The notes: generated by a model from the letters alone, not told the origin. Counted from the first letter of the stretch, positions 19,232-28,289 are shown. The stretch: 64,000 nucleotides of DNA from Halococcus agarilyticus (GCF_000334895.1 NZ_BAFM01000006.1:62001-126000); one strand, 5' to 3'. Numbers and translations: made by a program.

Positions 19232-19381
19232 TCAAGCGTTTTTCGCCCGTTCCTTGGCCGCCTCGGCGATGCCCGCGTTCGCCGCACAGCCAGGACACGC
19301 GAAGATCCGGCCGTGTTCGTCGGCGAAGACGCGCTCGAACCGATCCGAGACGTGCGCGCCGCAGTGGTCACACTCTGACAT
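19232..19381 (-). CDS. Small zinc-ribbon protein (49 aa)
   Basis: The translation begins MSECDHCGAHVSDRFERVFA and ends in FACPGCAANAG plus a basic helix AAKERAKNA. Two CxxC knuckles (residues 4-7 and 29-32) form a zinc ribbon. A clear relative is in this window at 34830-34988, which also starts M-x-E-C-x-x-C-G-A and keeps the R-V-F phrase. These tiny proteins belong to a haloarchaeal family of unknown function (DUF7563-like). The gene lies 23 bases upstream of the broken GIY-YIG gene in the same direction. Confidence 0.8.
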   Translation of the reverse strand: MSECDHCGAHVSDRFERVFADEHGRIFACPGCAANAGIAEAAKERAKNA

Positions 19382-19503
19382 GGGGACTCGTCGACAGTGA
19401 CGGCTGTCAACGATTCACGATACGGGTCGGAGCGGTAAATATCCTCCCCGAACGGCCGTCGGCTGCGCATTACCGCCCCGCCGGACGCCGGATCGACTCC
19501 GGT

Positions 19504-20271
19504 CTATCCGTCGCGCGCCGCATCGATCGCCCGCGCCACCAGGCCGGCCTGTGCGCCCGCCACGAACCCCGCATCGACGTTCACGGTCGTGAGGACGGTG
19601 CACGACTGGAGAAGGCCCGCGAGCGCGGCCTCGCCGTCGCCGCCGTGGCCGTAGCCCGACGCCACGGGGAGCCCGATCACCGGCACGTCGACGAGCCCCG
19701 CCAGAACGGTGGGGAGTGCGCCCTCGCGGCCGGCGGCGACCACGAGCACGTCGGCCCGCCTGAGATCGTCGAGTCGGTCGAGCGCCCGGTGAAGCCCCGC
19801 CACGCCGACGTCGTCGATCCGTTCGACCGTCGCCCCCATCTCCGCCACGGCGGCGGCAGCCTCGCCCGCCGGCTTCGTGTCGGCAGTTCCAGCCGTCACC
19901 ACCCCGACGACCGCGTCGAGGTCGGGCGGGTCGTACTCGGCCGCACGCGCCCGGAATACACCCGTTCGTTCGTCGAATTCCGTGGTCGCATCGGGCCGAT
20001 CGGCGGCGAGGCGGTCGTGGACCGTGTCGGCGATCGGCTGGTCGACCCGCGTGGCGAGCCCGTGGCCGGTCGTCTCGACGGCGAGTGAAACGAGCTCCGC
20101 GACCTCGTCGGCCGATTTGCCGTCGGCGAGCACCGCCTCGGGCACGCCACGTCGGTGTTCGCGGGCGGCGTCGAACCGGCCCGCCTCGCCGGTCGCGTAG
20201 CCCGCGAGCCGCGCCTCGGCCGCCGTCACTGACAGTTCGCCCGCCGCGAGGGCTTCGAGCGTCTCGCGCAT
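19504..20271 (-). CDS. larB: LarB, pyridinium-3,5-biscarboxylic acid mononucleotide synthase
   Basis: The product is 255 residues. Its C-terminal half is a PurE-like (AIR carboxylase) domain: VVTAGTADTKPAGEAAA, VLVVAAGREGALPTVLAGL and the glycine-rich GLPVASGYGHGGDGEAAL. LarB carboxylates and hydrolyses NaAD to make the first intermediate of the nickel-pincer nucleotide cofactor used by lactate racemase LarA and related enzymes. larE, the sulfur-inserting step, is also in this window at 35787, but larC and larA are not. The start at 20271 (MRETLEALAAGELSV) matches the family. Confidence 0.92.
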   Translation of the reverse strand: MRETLEALAAGELSVTAAEARLAGYATGEAGRFDAAREHRRGVPEAVLADGKSADEVAELVSLAVETTGHGLATRVDQPIADTVHDRLAADRPDATTEFDERTGVFRARAAEYDPPDLDAVVGVVTAGTADTKPAGEAAAAVAEMGATVERIDDVGVAGLHRALDRLDDLRRADVLVVAAGREGALPTVLAGLVDVPVIGLPVASGYGHGGDGEAALAGLLQSCTVLTTVNVDAGFVAGAQAGLVARAIDAARDG

Positions 20272-20362
20272 ACCCCCGATCGGTGCCCGACACACTACAC
20301 CCCATCGACTCGTGGACCACGAACCCCGCCGAGAACCCCGCAATCGAACGATTATGGGAACG

Positions 20363-20370
20363 TTTATAAA
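20363..20370 (+). promoter_or_regulatory. TATA box of the DUF1931 gene
   Basis: TTTATAAA sits 25 bases before the ATG at 20395. That spacing fits a leaderless transcript starting at or next to the start codon, and no Shine-Dalgarno is present. Confidence 0.65.
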
Positions 20371-20394
20371 GAACGCTTTGAAACAAGGCTGCGT

Positions 20395-20562
20395 ATGGCA
20401 GACCTGATCGTCAAAGCCGCCGTGAAAGAAGAGCTCAACGACATGAACGTCGCGTCGGACTTCTACGACGCACTCGACGAGGAAGTCTCGACCCTGCTCG
20501 ACGACGCAGCCCGACGCGCCGACGAGAACGACCGGAAGACGGTCCAGCCGCGCGACCTGTAA
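20395..20562 (+). CDS. DUF1931 family histone-fold-like protein (55 aa)
   Basis: The gene encodes MADLIVKAAVKEELNDMNVA followed by a second helix SDFYDALDEEVSTLLDDAAR and the tail RKTVQPRDL. This is the compact half-histone-fold family DUF1931 (UPF0740-like), conserved in haloarchaea. The final TVQPRDL recalls the histone-fold ending in which a short strand and helix follow. DNA binding is suspected from the fold but not shown; the protein is very acidic for a DNA binder. It has a strong TATA box and no neighbours in the same unit. Confidence 0.85.
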   Translation: MADLIVKAAVKEELNDMNVASDFYDALDEEVSTLLDDAARRADENDRKTVQPRDL

Positions 20563-20656
20563 GTCGGTCGACCCTCCTCAGTATTTTCCGCCGGCCAGCC
20601 GTGGCTCCACGGATCGGCGTCGACACGCTCAAGACCACTCGTGGGCTGGCTCGGCT

Positions 20657-20848
20657 ATGGTCACGGTCGAGGTCGTCGGGAGCGACACTCACGAGATCGA
20701 CGTCGACGGGACGTACGCCGACCTGCTCGACGCCGTCGGGCTGGGGCCCCACGAGGCTACCGTGTTGGTCGACGGCCGGCCCGTTCCCGAGGACCGCGCA
20801 ATCGACGCCGAGCACGTTCGGGTGCTCCGGCTGATCAAGGGCGGGTGA
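20657..20848 (+). CDS. samp2: SAMP2-like ubiquitin-like modifier / sulfur carrier
   Basis: The product is 63 residues with a beta-grasp fold: VTVEVVGSDTHEIDVDGTYA, VTVL.VDGRPVPED-like segments and the C-terminus RVLRLIKGG. The terminal Gly-Gly is adenylated by the E1-like UbaA and then used either for protein conjugation or as sulfur carrier. The sequence closely follows the Haloferax SAMP2 pattern (TVLVDGRPVPED and VLRLIKGG), and SAMP2 is also the sulfur carrier for tRNA wobble uridine thiolation. It lies 54 bases before the peroxiredoxin gene. Confidence 0.9.
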   Translation: MVTVEVVGSDTHEIDVDGTYADLLDAVGLGPHEATVLVDGRPVPEDRAIDAEHVRVLRLIKGG

Positions 20849-20902
20849 TCGTCGAAGGCGGCTGACCCACACGGCTTTGTCGCGCGACGCCCAAGGGAGT
20901 CC

Positions 20903-21397
20903 ATGTCCATCGCGCAACTCGACTTCGAACTCCCGAACGCCGGTTCGGGGCCCGACCCGCTCTCGCTCGGCGCGTTCGCCGCCGATCACGACGCGATCGT
21001 GCTCCTCTTCCAGCGCGATTATCACTGTGGCAACTGCAAAGCACAGTTAGAGGACGTCGCCGAACGTTACGACGAGTTCGCCGATCGCAACGCCGCCGTC
21101 GTCTCGATCCTGCCCGAGCCGAAGGCCCGCGCCCGCGAGTGGCAGGAGTCGTTCGAGCTTCCCTTCCCGCTGCTCGCGGATCCCGATACTGAGGTCGGCG
21201 AGCAGTACGACCAGCCGACGCGGTTCGGCGCGCTCGGCGAACTCCACGACCTCGTCGGCCGGATGCCACAAACTGTCATTCTCGACACCCGCAACGACGC
21301 GCTCGACGCCCACTCGATCCACGAGGGCGATTCGCCGTCCGACCGCCCCTCGATCGACGCGGTGCTCGGCGAACTCGACGACCTGCTCGCGGCGTGA
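20903..21397 (+). CDS. Peroxiredoxin-like (AhpC/TSA) thioredoxin-fold protein
   Basis: The product is 164 residues with a thioredoxin-like fold and the redox motif CGNC (Cys42-Cys45) in FQRDYHCGNCKAQLEDVAE. The following SILPEPKARAREWQESFELP and FPLLADPDTEVGEQYDQ segments are typical of AhpC/TSA proteins. It probably reduces peroxides or disulfides in the cytoplasm. The CxxC in place of the usual single peroxidatic cysteine suggests an atypical or thioredoxin-like mechanism. Its stop overlaps the start of the GNAT gene (GTGA). Confidence 0.85.
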   Translation: MSIAQLDFELPNAGSGPDPLSLGAFAADHDAIVLLFQRDYHCGNCKAQLEDVAERYDEFADRNAAVVSILPEPKARAREWQESFELPFPLLADPDTEVGEQYDQPTRFGALGELHDLVGRMPQTVILDTRNDALDAHSIHEGDSPSDRPSIDAVLGELDDLLAA

Positions 21398-21774
21398 CGA
21401 GGGTTCGCCCGGCCCGTCCCGAGGAGCTTCCGGCAGTGATGGGCGTGCTGGACGGTGCGGCGCTCGCGGTCGAGGCGGACGCGGTTCGCGAAGCGATCGA
21501 TCGCGGGGCGGTGCTGGTCGCGGTCGCCGACGGCCGAGTGCTCGGTGCGTGCGTTCTCGACGGTCGAGAGATCACGGCGATCGCGGTCCGGCGCGCGCGG
21601 CGCGACCAGGCGATCGGCACGCGCCTCGTCGAAGCGGCCGCGGAGCGCTACGTGACGGACGAAGACGAACTGATCGCCGAGTTCGATCGCGGCGTGCGGC
21701 CGTTCTACGAATCACTCGGGTTCGCGATCGAGCCGGCCGATGAACCGGGGCGATTTCGGGGCCGTCTCGGTTGA
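21394..21774 (+). CDS. GNAT family N-acetyltransferase
   Basis: The product is 126 residues starting from GTG at 21394. It shows the GNAT core: beta-strand VLGACVLDGREITAIAVR, then RRDQAIGTRLVEAAAERY, which is the acetyl-CoA pyrophosphate loop in the form (R/Q)xxxxGxRL. The usual second Gly is present. The C-terminal FYESLGFAIEP is the standard GNAT alpha-beta end. The target amine is unknown. Four-base overlap with the peroxiredoxin gene indicates co-transcription. Confidence 0.85.
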   Translation: MTRVRPARPEELPAVMGVLDGAALAVEADAVREAIDRGAVLVAVADGRVLGACVLDGREITAIAVRRARRDQAIGTRLVEAAAERYVTDEDELIAEFDRGVRPFYESLGFAIEPADEPGRFRGRLG

Positions 21775-21806
21775 GCGAGCACCGGCGATCCGGCTCCGCT
21801 CCTGCA

Positions 21807-22673
21807 CTATTCGTAGGTGTGCGTGTACCCGCCGTCGAACAGTAGATCGCCGCCGTTCAGGTGCTTCGCGTGGCCGGAGAACCCGAAGACGAACAGGTTC
21901 GCCACTTCGGCGGGCGTCATCATCTCCTTCGTGCGCGCCTGGCCGAGCATCACGTCCTCGACGACCCTCCGCTCGTCGATCCCTCGCTCGGCGGCGGTGT
22001 CCTCGATCTGGTTCACCATCAGCGGCGTCAGGACGTAGCCGACGCTCACCGAGAAGCCGCGCAGGCTGCCCGCTCCCTCGGCGGCGATCGAGCGGGTCAG
22101 CCCGTGGAGCGCGTGTTTCGCGGTGATGTACGATGCCTTGTCCTGGGTCGCGTAGTGGCCGTGGACCGAGGACATGTTCGCGATCGCGCCGACGCCGTCC
22201 TCGGTTGCCTCGATGTGCGGGATGGCGTGTTTCGCGACCAGGAACGGCGCACGCACCATCACCGACTGCATGACGTCGTAGCGCTCCATCGGGAAGTTCT
22301 CGATCGCGGCGATGTGCTGGAGGCCGGCGATGTTGGCGACGTAGCGGAGGTCACCACGGTCGGCGGCCCCGTCGACGGCGCGTTCGACCGCCTCGTCGTC
22401 GGTGAGGTCGGCGGGTGTGGCGACGAACTCGCCAGGTACTCCGAGGTCGTCGGCGAGGTTCGCGGTCGCGTCGAGATCCTCCTCGTCGACATCGATGCCG
22501 ACGGTCGTGAGGCCGTTCGCGGCGAGCGCGAGCGCGGTCGCCTCGCCGATCCCCGAGGCCGCCCCGGTGACGATCGCCACGGTGTCGGGCGTGAAGCGGG
22601 GATCGTCGAGCACGAGGAGGTCGTCGGTGGTCAATTCCGGTTCGTCGATCTCGAAGTCGTCGTCGGTGCTCAT
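21807..22673 (-). CDS. Short-chain dehydrogenase/reductase, 3-hydroxybutyrate dehydrogenase-like
   Basis: The product is 288 residues with an acidic N-terminal leader, the cofactor site VTGAASGIGEATALALA, the NIAG loop (VANIAGLQHI) and the catalytic Tyr-x-x-x-Lys in ASYITAKHALHGL. The following Asp in GIDVDEEDLDA suggests NAD preference. Sequence phrases (IANMSSVHGHYATQDKASYI, VLTPLMVNQI) resemble bacterial 3-hydroxybutyrate dehydrogenase, but substrate is not certain. It lies 142 bases downstream of the liv transporter operon and may belong to the same catabolic unit. Confidence 0.85.
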   Translation of the reverse strand: MSTDDDFEIDEPELTTDDLLVLDDPRFTPDTVAIVTGAASGIGEATALALAANGLTTVGIDVDEEDLDATANLADDLGVPGEFVATPADLTDDEAVERAVDGAADRGDLRYVANIAGLQHIAAIENFPMERYDVMQSVMVRAPFLVAKHAIPHIEATEDGVGAIANMSSVHGHYATQDKASYITAKHALHGLTRSIAAEGAGSLRGFSVSVGYVLTPLMVNQIEDTAAERGIDERRVVEDVMLGQARTKEMMTPAEVANLFVFGFSGHAKHLNGGDLLFDGGYTHTYE

Positions 22674-22815
22674 GTCGTGGTCTCCGTTCGATCGCACGCC
22701 GAGGACGGACGGGCCGTGCTCGGCGGCTGGTCGGTGTCGCGATACGTCCGGGGTCGATCGATGGACCCGTCGTGTCGGTTCGTGAGCTGTGGTCGGTTCA
22801 TCGGTAATGATCCGT

Positions 22816-24078
22816 TCAGCGGCGGCGTTCGAGCTGGCGTGCGGTCCACGAGGCGACCGTTCCGCCCAGTCGATTCCGAAGCGTGCCCAACAGCCCGTTC
22901 GGGACGTAGAGCACGAACAGAACGAACAGCAGGCCGAGATACAGGCTCGCGTGCCCATTGAGAAACGCCTCGATGGCTCCCTGGACCGTGACCCCGCCGA
23001 CGAGTTCGGTCGCGAGCACGTCCGCCGGCACGTGTTCGCGGAGATAGGGCAACAGGCCGCCGCCAGCGCCGGCGGTCGAGAGGAACTCCCGGACCGACTC
23101 ATCGAACAGCCGGCCATAGAGCGGCCCCACGAGCGTGCCGAACCCGCCGATGATCGAGGCGAGCAGCGCGTCGCCCGCCACCAGGAAGTAGAAGGTGTCG
23201 TCGGGCGTGACCGACCGCTGGAACCCGGCGAACAGCGCGCCCGCGATCCCGGCGAAGAAGCCAGACACCGCGAACGCCGCGAGCTTGTACCGGAAGGTGT
23301 CGTAGCCGACGGCACGGGCGCGCTCCTCGTTCTCGCGGATCGCGACCATCACCCGGCCGAACGGCGAGTGGAGGATCCGCTGCATCGCGAGATAGCAGAC
23401 CACGACGACGCCCCCGATCGCGTAGTACGACACCTCGCCCGCCGACAGCGAGATCGCTCCCAACAACCCCTCGATCTCGTCGCCCGTGAGCTGGCCGATG
23501 GCCACGTTGAGCGAGTCGATGAACGGAACGCCGATCTCGAAGCCGCCGCGCTCGCCCGTGACGAACACGCCGTCACGCGGGTTCGAGCCGACGTAGTTCC
23601 ACCCGCGGACGAACACGTAGAGCACCTGGGAGAAGCCGAGCGTGATCATCGCGAAGTACACCCCCGAGAGCCGGAACGAGACCGCGCCGATGGCGATCGC
23701 GAGCACGAGTGCGGCCAGTCCGGCGAGCACGAGCAACAGCATGAACGACGTGCCCGCGGGCACGAGGGGTATCTTCCCGTTGGCCGCGAGCACGACGAAG
23801 TACGCGCCCGCACCGTAGAAGGCGGCGTGGCCGAAGGAGAGATAGCCCGTGTAGCCGCTGATGAAGTCGAAGCTCATCGCGAACAGCCCGAAATAGAGGA
23901 CTGCGGTCATCGTCTCGACGTCGGGCAGCAGCGCCACCGCCTCCGCGCCGACCGGCGAGATCGTGAGCAGCGTGTGGATGCCGGGGTACAGCGCGAAGAG
24001 GACGATCACGACGAGATGGGCGACGTGCTCGCGGGCGTACCGCGCGAGCCAGCTGTCGCTCGTCCGCTCGACGGCCAC
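22816..24078 (-). CDS. livM: Branched-chain amino acid-type ABC permease LivM
   Basis: The product is about 420 residues with nine to ten membrane segments and the LivM signatures FDFISGYTGYLSFGHAAFYG and FGRVMVAIRENEERARAVGYD, the EAA-like loop that docks the ATPases. It contains an unusually long periplasm-side insertion near FDESVREFLSTAGAGGG. LivM and LivH form the translocation path. GTG 24078 is preceded by GAGACCGAG; the frame could also extend to ATT 24102, which overlaps the livH stop. The substrate class (branched-chain amino acids or related acids and amides) follows from family only. Confidence 0.92.
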   Translation of the reverse strand: MAVERTSDSWLARYAREHVAHLVVIVLFALYPGIHTLLTISPVGAEAVALLPDVETMTAVLYFGLFAMSFDFISGYTGYLSFGHAAFYGAGAYFVVLAANGKIPLVPAGTSFMLLLVLAGLAALVLAIAIGAVSFRLSGVYFAMITLGFSQVLYVFVRGWNYVGSNPRDGVFVTGERGGFEIGVPFIDSLNVAIGQLTGDEIEGLLGAISLSAGEVSYYAIGGVVVVCYLAMQRILHSPFGRVMVAIRENEERARAVGYDTFRYKLAAFAVSGFFAGIAGALFAGFQRSVTPDDTFYFLVAGDALLASIIGGFGTLVGPLYGRLFDESVREFLSTAGAGGGLLPYLREHVPADVLATELVGGVTVQGAIEAFLNGHASLYLGLLFVLFVLYVPNGLLGTLRNRLGGTVASWTARQLERRR

Positions 24079-24097
24079 CTCGGTCTCGGTCGGGGTG

Positions 24098-25126
24098 CTA
24101 ATGGCCCCCCACCTCCGCGAGGCCGAACAGGCCCTGTGGGCGCACGATCAGGGTGATGACGAGGATCAGGAAGATCGTCATCTCGGGCAGCCCGGTGAAC
24201 TCGATCGCGTTCTGGAACCACCACGTCATCGTGCTGTCGACGAGGCCGACGAGCAGTCCTGCGACGACCGTACCCCGGAACGTGCCGAGTCCGCCGACGA
24301 TCACCACGACGAACGCGGGTAGCAGGGTTTCGGAGGCCAGCGGGACGCTCGCGCCCCACGTCGCGTCCCACGCCAGTAGCGTGCCCGCGACGCCCGCGAT
24401 CCCCACGCCGAGCGCGAACACCACCGTGAAGACGCGCCGGACGTCGATCCCGAGCGCGTCGACCATCTCGCTATCCTCACTGCCTGCGCGTACGACGAGC
24501 CCGTACCGCGTTCGAGTGAGGAAGGCGTAGATCGCGAGCACGGTGACGAGGCCGAACCCGATCTGAAACAACGCGAGCCCGCTGACACTCACCGGACCGA
24601 GCCCGATCGACTGCGTGAGAATCGGGGGTTTGGTTCCGAGTGCAGCCTGCCAGTCGCTGATGGGTTGAAGTCCGTAGAACGACACCACGATTCTGGCGAG
24701 CTCGTCGAGCACGAGCGTCAGACCGAAGGTGAGCAGGATCTGGTAGATCGGCGGGCGATCGTACAGCGGCCGGATGAGACCCACTTCTAAGAGACCGCCG
24801 AAGGCCGCGAGCAGCCCGAACACGGCCACCACGGTCACGAAGAAGAGCGCGAGGGTGGTCGGCCCGCCTCCGCCGACCAGCACGACGAGGATCGCACCGC
24901 CGAGGTACGCGCCGATCATCGTGAGCGAGCCGTGCGCGAAGTTGAGCACGCCCATCAGCCCGAAGATCAGGGTGAGGCCGGCGGCGATCATGACGTAGAG
25001 CGCCGCCTTCGCGAGTCCGTCGACGAACACCCGCGCGAGGGTTCTTGGTTGAAGGAACTGGCCGAGGGCGTCGCCGATCTGGAGCGCGACCGGACCGCCG
25101 AGCAATGCGAGGGGGCCGTCGATCAT
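24098..25126 (-). CDS. livH: Branched-chain amino acid-type ABC permease LivH
   Basis: The product is 342 residues with about eight membrane segments and LivH phrases LTLIFGLMGVLNFAHGSLTM, YGLVVRAGSEDSEMVDALGI and VVIVGGLGTFRGTVVAGLLV. It pairs with LivM in the inner half of the importer. Start and stop overlap neighbours: its ATG overlaps the livF stop (25123-25126), and its stop lies just before livM. A non-typical N-terminus (MIDGPLALLGGPVALQIGDA) precedes the first helix. Confidence 0.93.
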   Translation of the reverse strand: MIDGPLALLGGPVALQIGDALGQFLQPRTLARVFVDGLAKAALYVMIAAGLTLIFGLMGVLNFAHGSLTMIGAYLGGAILVVLVGGGGPTTLALFFVTVVAVFGLLAAFGGLLEVGLIRPLYDRPPIYQILLTFGLTLVLDELARIVVSFYGLQPISDWQAALGTKPPILTQSIGLGPVSVSGLALFQIGFGLVTVLAIYAFLTRTRYGLVVRAGSEDSEMVDALGIDVRRVFTVVFALGVGIAGVAGTLLAWDATWGASVPLASETLLPAFVVVIVGGLGTFRGTVVAGLLVGLVDSTMTWWFQNAIEFTGLPEMTIFLILVITLIVRPQGLFGLAEVGGH

Positions 25127-25920
25127 GCCGAGAGATACCCCCGGAGCGCCTCGTCGTCGCTGCTCACGTCGTCGGTGTCGCCGTTCGCGACGACCCGACC
25201 GTTGTCGAGCACGTAGAACCGATCGGCGAGATCGAGCGCGAGCGGGAGGTTCTGCTCGACGAGCAGTATGGTGGTGTCGCTCGCGACGTCGGCGATCGCC
25301 TCGGCGACCGACGCGACGATCTGGGGAGCGAGCCCCTCGCTCGGCTCGTCCACGAGGAGGAGATCGTTCCCGCCGACGAGACCGCGCGCGATCGCGAGCA
25401 TCTGCTGTTGGCCGCCCGAAAGCGTTCCCGCCTTCCGGTCCGCGAATCGTTCGAGATCCGGAAACGTCTCGAAAGCGGTGGTGCGGGCGCGTTCGGTCTC
25501 GTCGGCCGGTGCGGCGATCCGGACGTTCTCCGCGACGGTGAGTTCGGCGAACATCCGCCGTTCCTCGGGGATCCAGCCGATCCCTGCCTCGGCGACCTCG
25601 TGTGTCCGCCGCCCGATCAACTCCATGTCGCGATATCGAATCGATCCCTCGCGCGGCGGGGTGAGCTGGAGGATCGAGCGCAGCGTCGTGGTCTTCCCGA
25701 CGCCGTTGCGCCCGACCAGCGCCACCACCTCGCCCTCGCGAACGTCGAGCGAGACGCCTTCGAGCACGTGGCTCTCGCCGTAGTAGGTGTGGACGTCGGA
25801 GAGAGAGAGCAGCGGTGCCGACCCGGTGTCGGCCTCGCTCGCGGCACTTCCGTCGGTGTCCGTCGCCTCGGCGTCCGTCATCTCGCCGTCAGTCGAGTCC
25901 GGCTGTGTGTCGGCGCTCAC
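25123..25920 (-). CDS. livF: ABC transporter ATP-binding protein LivF
   Basis: The product is 265 residues with an acidic leader of about 35 residues followed by a standard ABC domain: Walker A GRNGVGKTT, signature LSGGQQQMLAIARGL, Walker B LLLVDEPSEGLAPQIV, and H-loop replaced by the LivF-typical LLVEQNLPLALDLAD. It supplies ATP energy to LivHM. It overlaps livG and livH by four bases each, so the unit is tightly coupled. Confidence 0.95.
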   Translation of the reverse strand: MSADTQPDSTDGEMTDAEATDTDGSAASEADTGSAPLLSLSDVHTYYGESHVLEGVSLDVREGEVVALVGRNGVGKTTTLRSILQLTPPREGSIRYRDMELIGRRTHEVAEAGIGWIPEERRMFAELTVAENVRIAAPADETERARTTAFETFPDLERFADRKAGTLSGGQQQMLAIARGLVGGNDLLLVDEPSEGLAPQIVASVAEAIADVASDTTILLVEQNLPLALDLADRFYVLDNGRVVANGDTDDVSSDDEALRGYLSA

Positions 25921-26732
25921 GCCGCGCTCCCCTCCGGGTCGGTCGTGTCGTTCGGGCCTCGCTCGCCGCCCGACGTGTCGTCCGCGCCCGGTTCGTACCC
26001 GCCGAGGTACGCCTCCTGAACGGCGGGGTCGTTTCGGACGGTTTCGGGATCGCCGTCGGCGATGATCGCGCCCTGATGGAGGACGACTACCCGCTCGGAG
26101 ACGTTCATCACGATGTCCATGTTGTGTTCGACCAGCAACACGGCGTGATCGTCGGCCACGTCGTCGATCAGCGCGATGATCTCGTCGACGCTCTCGCTCG
26201 ATACACCCGCATTGGGTTCGTCGAGCAGGAGGACGTCGGGATCGCCCGCGAGCGCGATCGCGACCTCGAGCTGGCGCTTCTCGCCGTGGCTCAGCGTCGA
26301 CGCCACGGTGTCGGCCGCGCCGGCGAGCCCGACGCGTTCGAGGATCGTGTAGGCCTCGTCAACGTACCGATCGAACGATCCGGCGTTGCGCCACAGTTTG
26401 AACGAGTCCGATCCGTGGGCCTGGGCCGCGATCCGGACGTTTTCGAGAACGGTGCTCGTCGGAAACACGTTTGTGATCTGGTACGACCGGTGGAGACCGG
26501 CCGCCGCGGTCTCGTGTGGAGCTGCCCCGGTCACGTCCTGCGGGTCCTCGCCGCCGAGCTCGATCGTCCCCGCAGTGGGTTCGAGCGCACCGGTCAAGAG
26601 GTCGAAGAACGTGGTCTTGCCCGCGCCGTTCGGCCCGATCAGCGAGCAGAGTTCGTCCTCAAGCACGAAATCGACGTCGTCGACCGCGGTCAGTCCCCCG
26701 AACCGCTTCGTGAGTCCTCGGGTCCTCAGCAT
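25917..26732 (-). CDS. livG: ABC transporter ATP-binding protein LivG
   Basis: The product is 271 residues: Walker A GPNGAGKTT in CSLIGPNGAGKTTFFDLL, the LivG-type signature LSHGEKRQLEVAIAL, Walker B VLLLDEPNAGVS, and switch His in VLLVEHNMDIVM. An acidic, disordered C-terminal tail of about 25 residues follows. It partners LivF. It begins only three bases after the livK stop. Confidence 0.95.
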   Translation of the reverse strand: MLRTRGLTKRFGGLTAVDDVDFVLEDELCSLIGPNGAGKTTFFDLLTGALEPTAGTIELGGEDPQDVTGAAPHETAAAGLHRSYQITNVFPTSTVLENVRIAAQAHGSDSFKLWRNAGSFDRYVDEAYTILERVGLAGAADTVASTLSHGEKRQLEVAIALAGDPDVLLLDEPNAGVSSESVDEIIALIDDVADDHAVLLVEHNMDIVMNVSERVVVLHQGAIIADGDPETVRNDPAVQEAYLGGYEPGADDTSGGERGPNDTTDPEGSAA

Positions 26733-26735
26733 GCC

Positions 26736-28289
26736 TCAGAGCGAACAGCCCATCTCGGAGCTGTCCTGGGGGATCGTGGTCTGATCGGCTGGCACAGTCG
26801 CGATGGGGTCGCTCGGCTTGATCGCGGCGTCCCAGTTGTCGTTGTCGTTCGGGACGCCGTTCGCGAGCGTCATTGCCGAGCGCGCCTGGTTGTTATAGCG
26901 CTGGAAGGTGTATGCACCCTCGCCCTTCGGCGTGTCGGTGACGGTCATCCCGCGGAGCGCGCTCGCGATATCCTCGCCGTCGGTCGAGCCGCTCGCCTCG
27001 ACCGCCTGGACGATCGACGAGGCGGCCGTGAACGTACCCGACGTGAAGAGGTCGGGCACCACGCCGTAGGATTGGGTGTAGCTGTCGACGAACGAGTTGT
27101 TGATCTCGTTGTCGTACTGGTTCCAGTGATACCGGGTGGTGAACGGCCCGAGATTGGTCCCTTCGAGTTTCTCTGCCGTGAGCGGTTCGCCGAGCACCTT
27201 CTGGAGCGTCTGGCCGATGATCCCCACCGTGATCTGGGTGGCGAACCCGCCGAACACCCGGTAGGAGTAGTCGCCGTTGAGGAACGTGGTGAACAGTTGC
27301 GGGAGCGTCGAGACGGTGAACCCGGCGACGATCCCCTCCGCGCCCGCCTCCTCGGCGTTGTCGAGCAGCCCCTGCCACTCGGAGTACCCCTGCGGGACGA
27401 ACTTCTCGCCGACGATCTCGACGTCGTTGGCTTCGAGCACCGTCCGGTAGTTGTTGACGACCGCTTTCCCGAAGCTGTAGTCCGCACCGAACAGGTACAC
27501 CTTCGAGACGTCGCTGTTCTGGGCGACGTAGCGCCCACCCGACCGGGCGTCCATCGCGGTGTTCTCGCTCGCCCGGAACAGGTACTCGCCACACGTCTCG
27601 CTGCTCGCGGTGATGTCGGCCGAGGCGGCGGGCCCGATCATCGTCGGGACCTGCGCCTGGTTCGTGACCGTGGTGGCGACCTGCGAGGCCGCCCCCGAGG
27701 ACGAACAGCCGAAGAGCATGTCGACTTCTTCATCTTGGACGAGGCTGGTCGCGAGCGACTGCGCGCGGCTGGCCTGCAGCTGGGTGTCCCGCACGATCAG
27801 CTCGTAATCGACGCCACCGACGGTCGCGGTCTTCGTTCCCGTCTTGGCGTCGGCGGTGAACCCCTCGTCGCTCTTGTAGTTGAACCCCTCGTAGAACCCC
27901 CAGAGCGACTGCTGGCCGTAGTACTTCAGATCGCCCGTGAGCGGCTGGAGGACGCCGATCTTCACGGTTCCCGACGCTCCACCGCCCCCACCGGTCGTCG
28001 TCCCGTCCCCACCGGCCGTCTCCGTCCCCTCGGGACTGTTCGTTTCGGTTCCGCCGTCACCGCTCGTCTCGGTTCCGTCCCCGCTCGCCGTCTCGGTCGC
28101 ACCGCCGCTCTCGGTCGACGTCTGAGTGTCGTTCCCGCTGCCACCGCCACTACCGCCGCCGTCCGTTCCGTTGCCACCCGAGTCGTTGCTCCCGCTGCCG
28201 TTTCCGCCGGCACAGCCCGCAAGGCCGGAGACCCCGGCAGCACCGAGTGCCGCGACCACCTGTCGACGCGTGATGTCGTTCGTGTTCAT
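26736..28289 (-). CDS. livK: Substrate-binding lipoprotein LivK/AmiC-like
   Basis: The product is 517 residues. A Tat-type signal (twin Arg at residues 8-9) ends in lipobox LAGC with Cys26, so the protein is exported folded and lipid-anchored. A long Gly/Ser/Thr/Asp linker (27-105) is typical of haloarchaeal lipoproteins. The binding domain starts TVKIGVLQPLTGDLKYYG and contains LIVRDTQLQASRAQSLA and LFGCSSSGAASQVATTV, the periplasmic-binding type 6 fold. AmiC-like or urea/amide-type ligands are as likely as branched-chain amino acids. It heads the livKGFHM operon. Confidence 0.93.
   Translation of the reverse strand: MNTNDITRRQVVAALGAAGVSGLAGCAGGNGSGSNDSGGNGTDGGGSGGGSGNDTQTSTESGGATETASGDGTETSGDGGTETNSPEGTETAGGDGTTTGGGGGASGTVKIGVLQPLTGDLKYYGQQSLWGFYEGFNYKSDEGFTADAKTGTKTATVGGVDYELIVRDTQLQASRAQSLATSLVQDEEVDMLFGCSSSGAASQVATTVTNQAQVPTMIGPAASADITASSETCGEYLFRASENTAMDARSGGRYVAQNSDVSKVYLFGADYSFGKAVVNNYRTVLEANDVEIVGEKFVPQGYSEWQGLLDNAEEAGAEGIVAGFTVSTLPQLFTTFLNGDYSYRVFGGFATQITVGIIGQTLQKVLGEPLTAEKLEGTNLGPFTTRYHWNQYDNEINNSFVDSYTQSYGVVPDLFTSGTFTAASSIVQAVEASGSTDGEDIASALRGMTVTDTPKGEGAYTFQRYNNQARSAMTLANGVPNDNDNWDAAIKPSDPIATVPADQTTIPQDSSEMGCSL

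Noticed and set aside
22789-24156. 455-codon plus-strand frame opposite livM
   Set aside because: Its sequence is Arg/Glu/His-rich and low-complexity, and livM on the other strand explains the conservation.
28000-28230. Tandem repeat of Gly/Ser/Thr codons in livK
   Set aside because: This is the low-complexity linker after the lipobox, common in haloarchaeal lipoproteins, not a CRISPR or mobile repeat.
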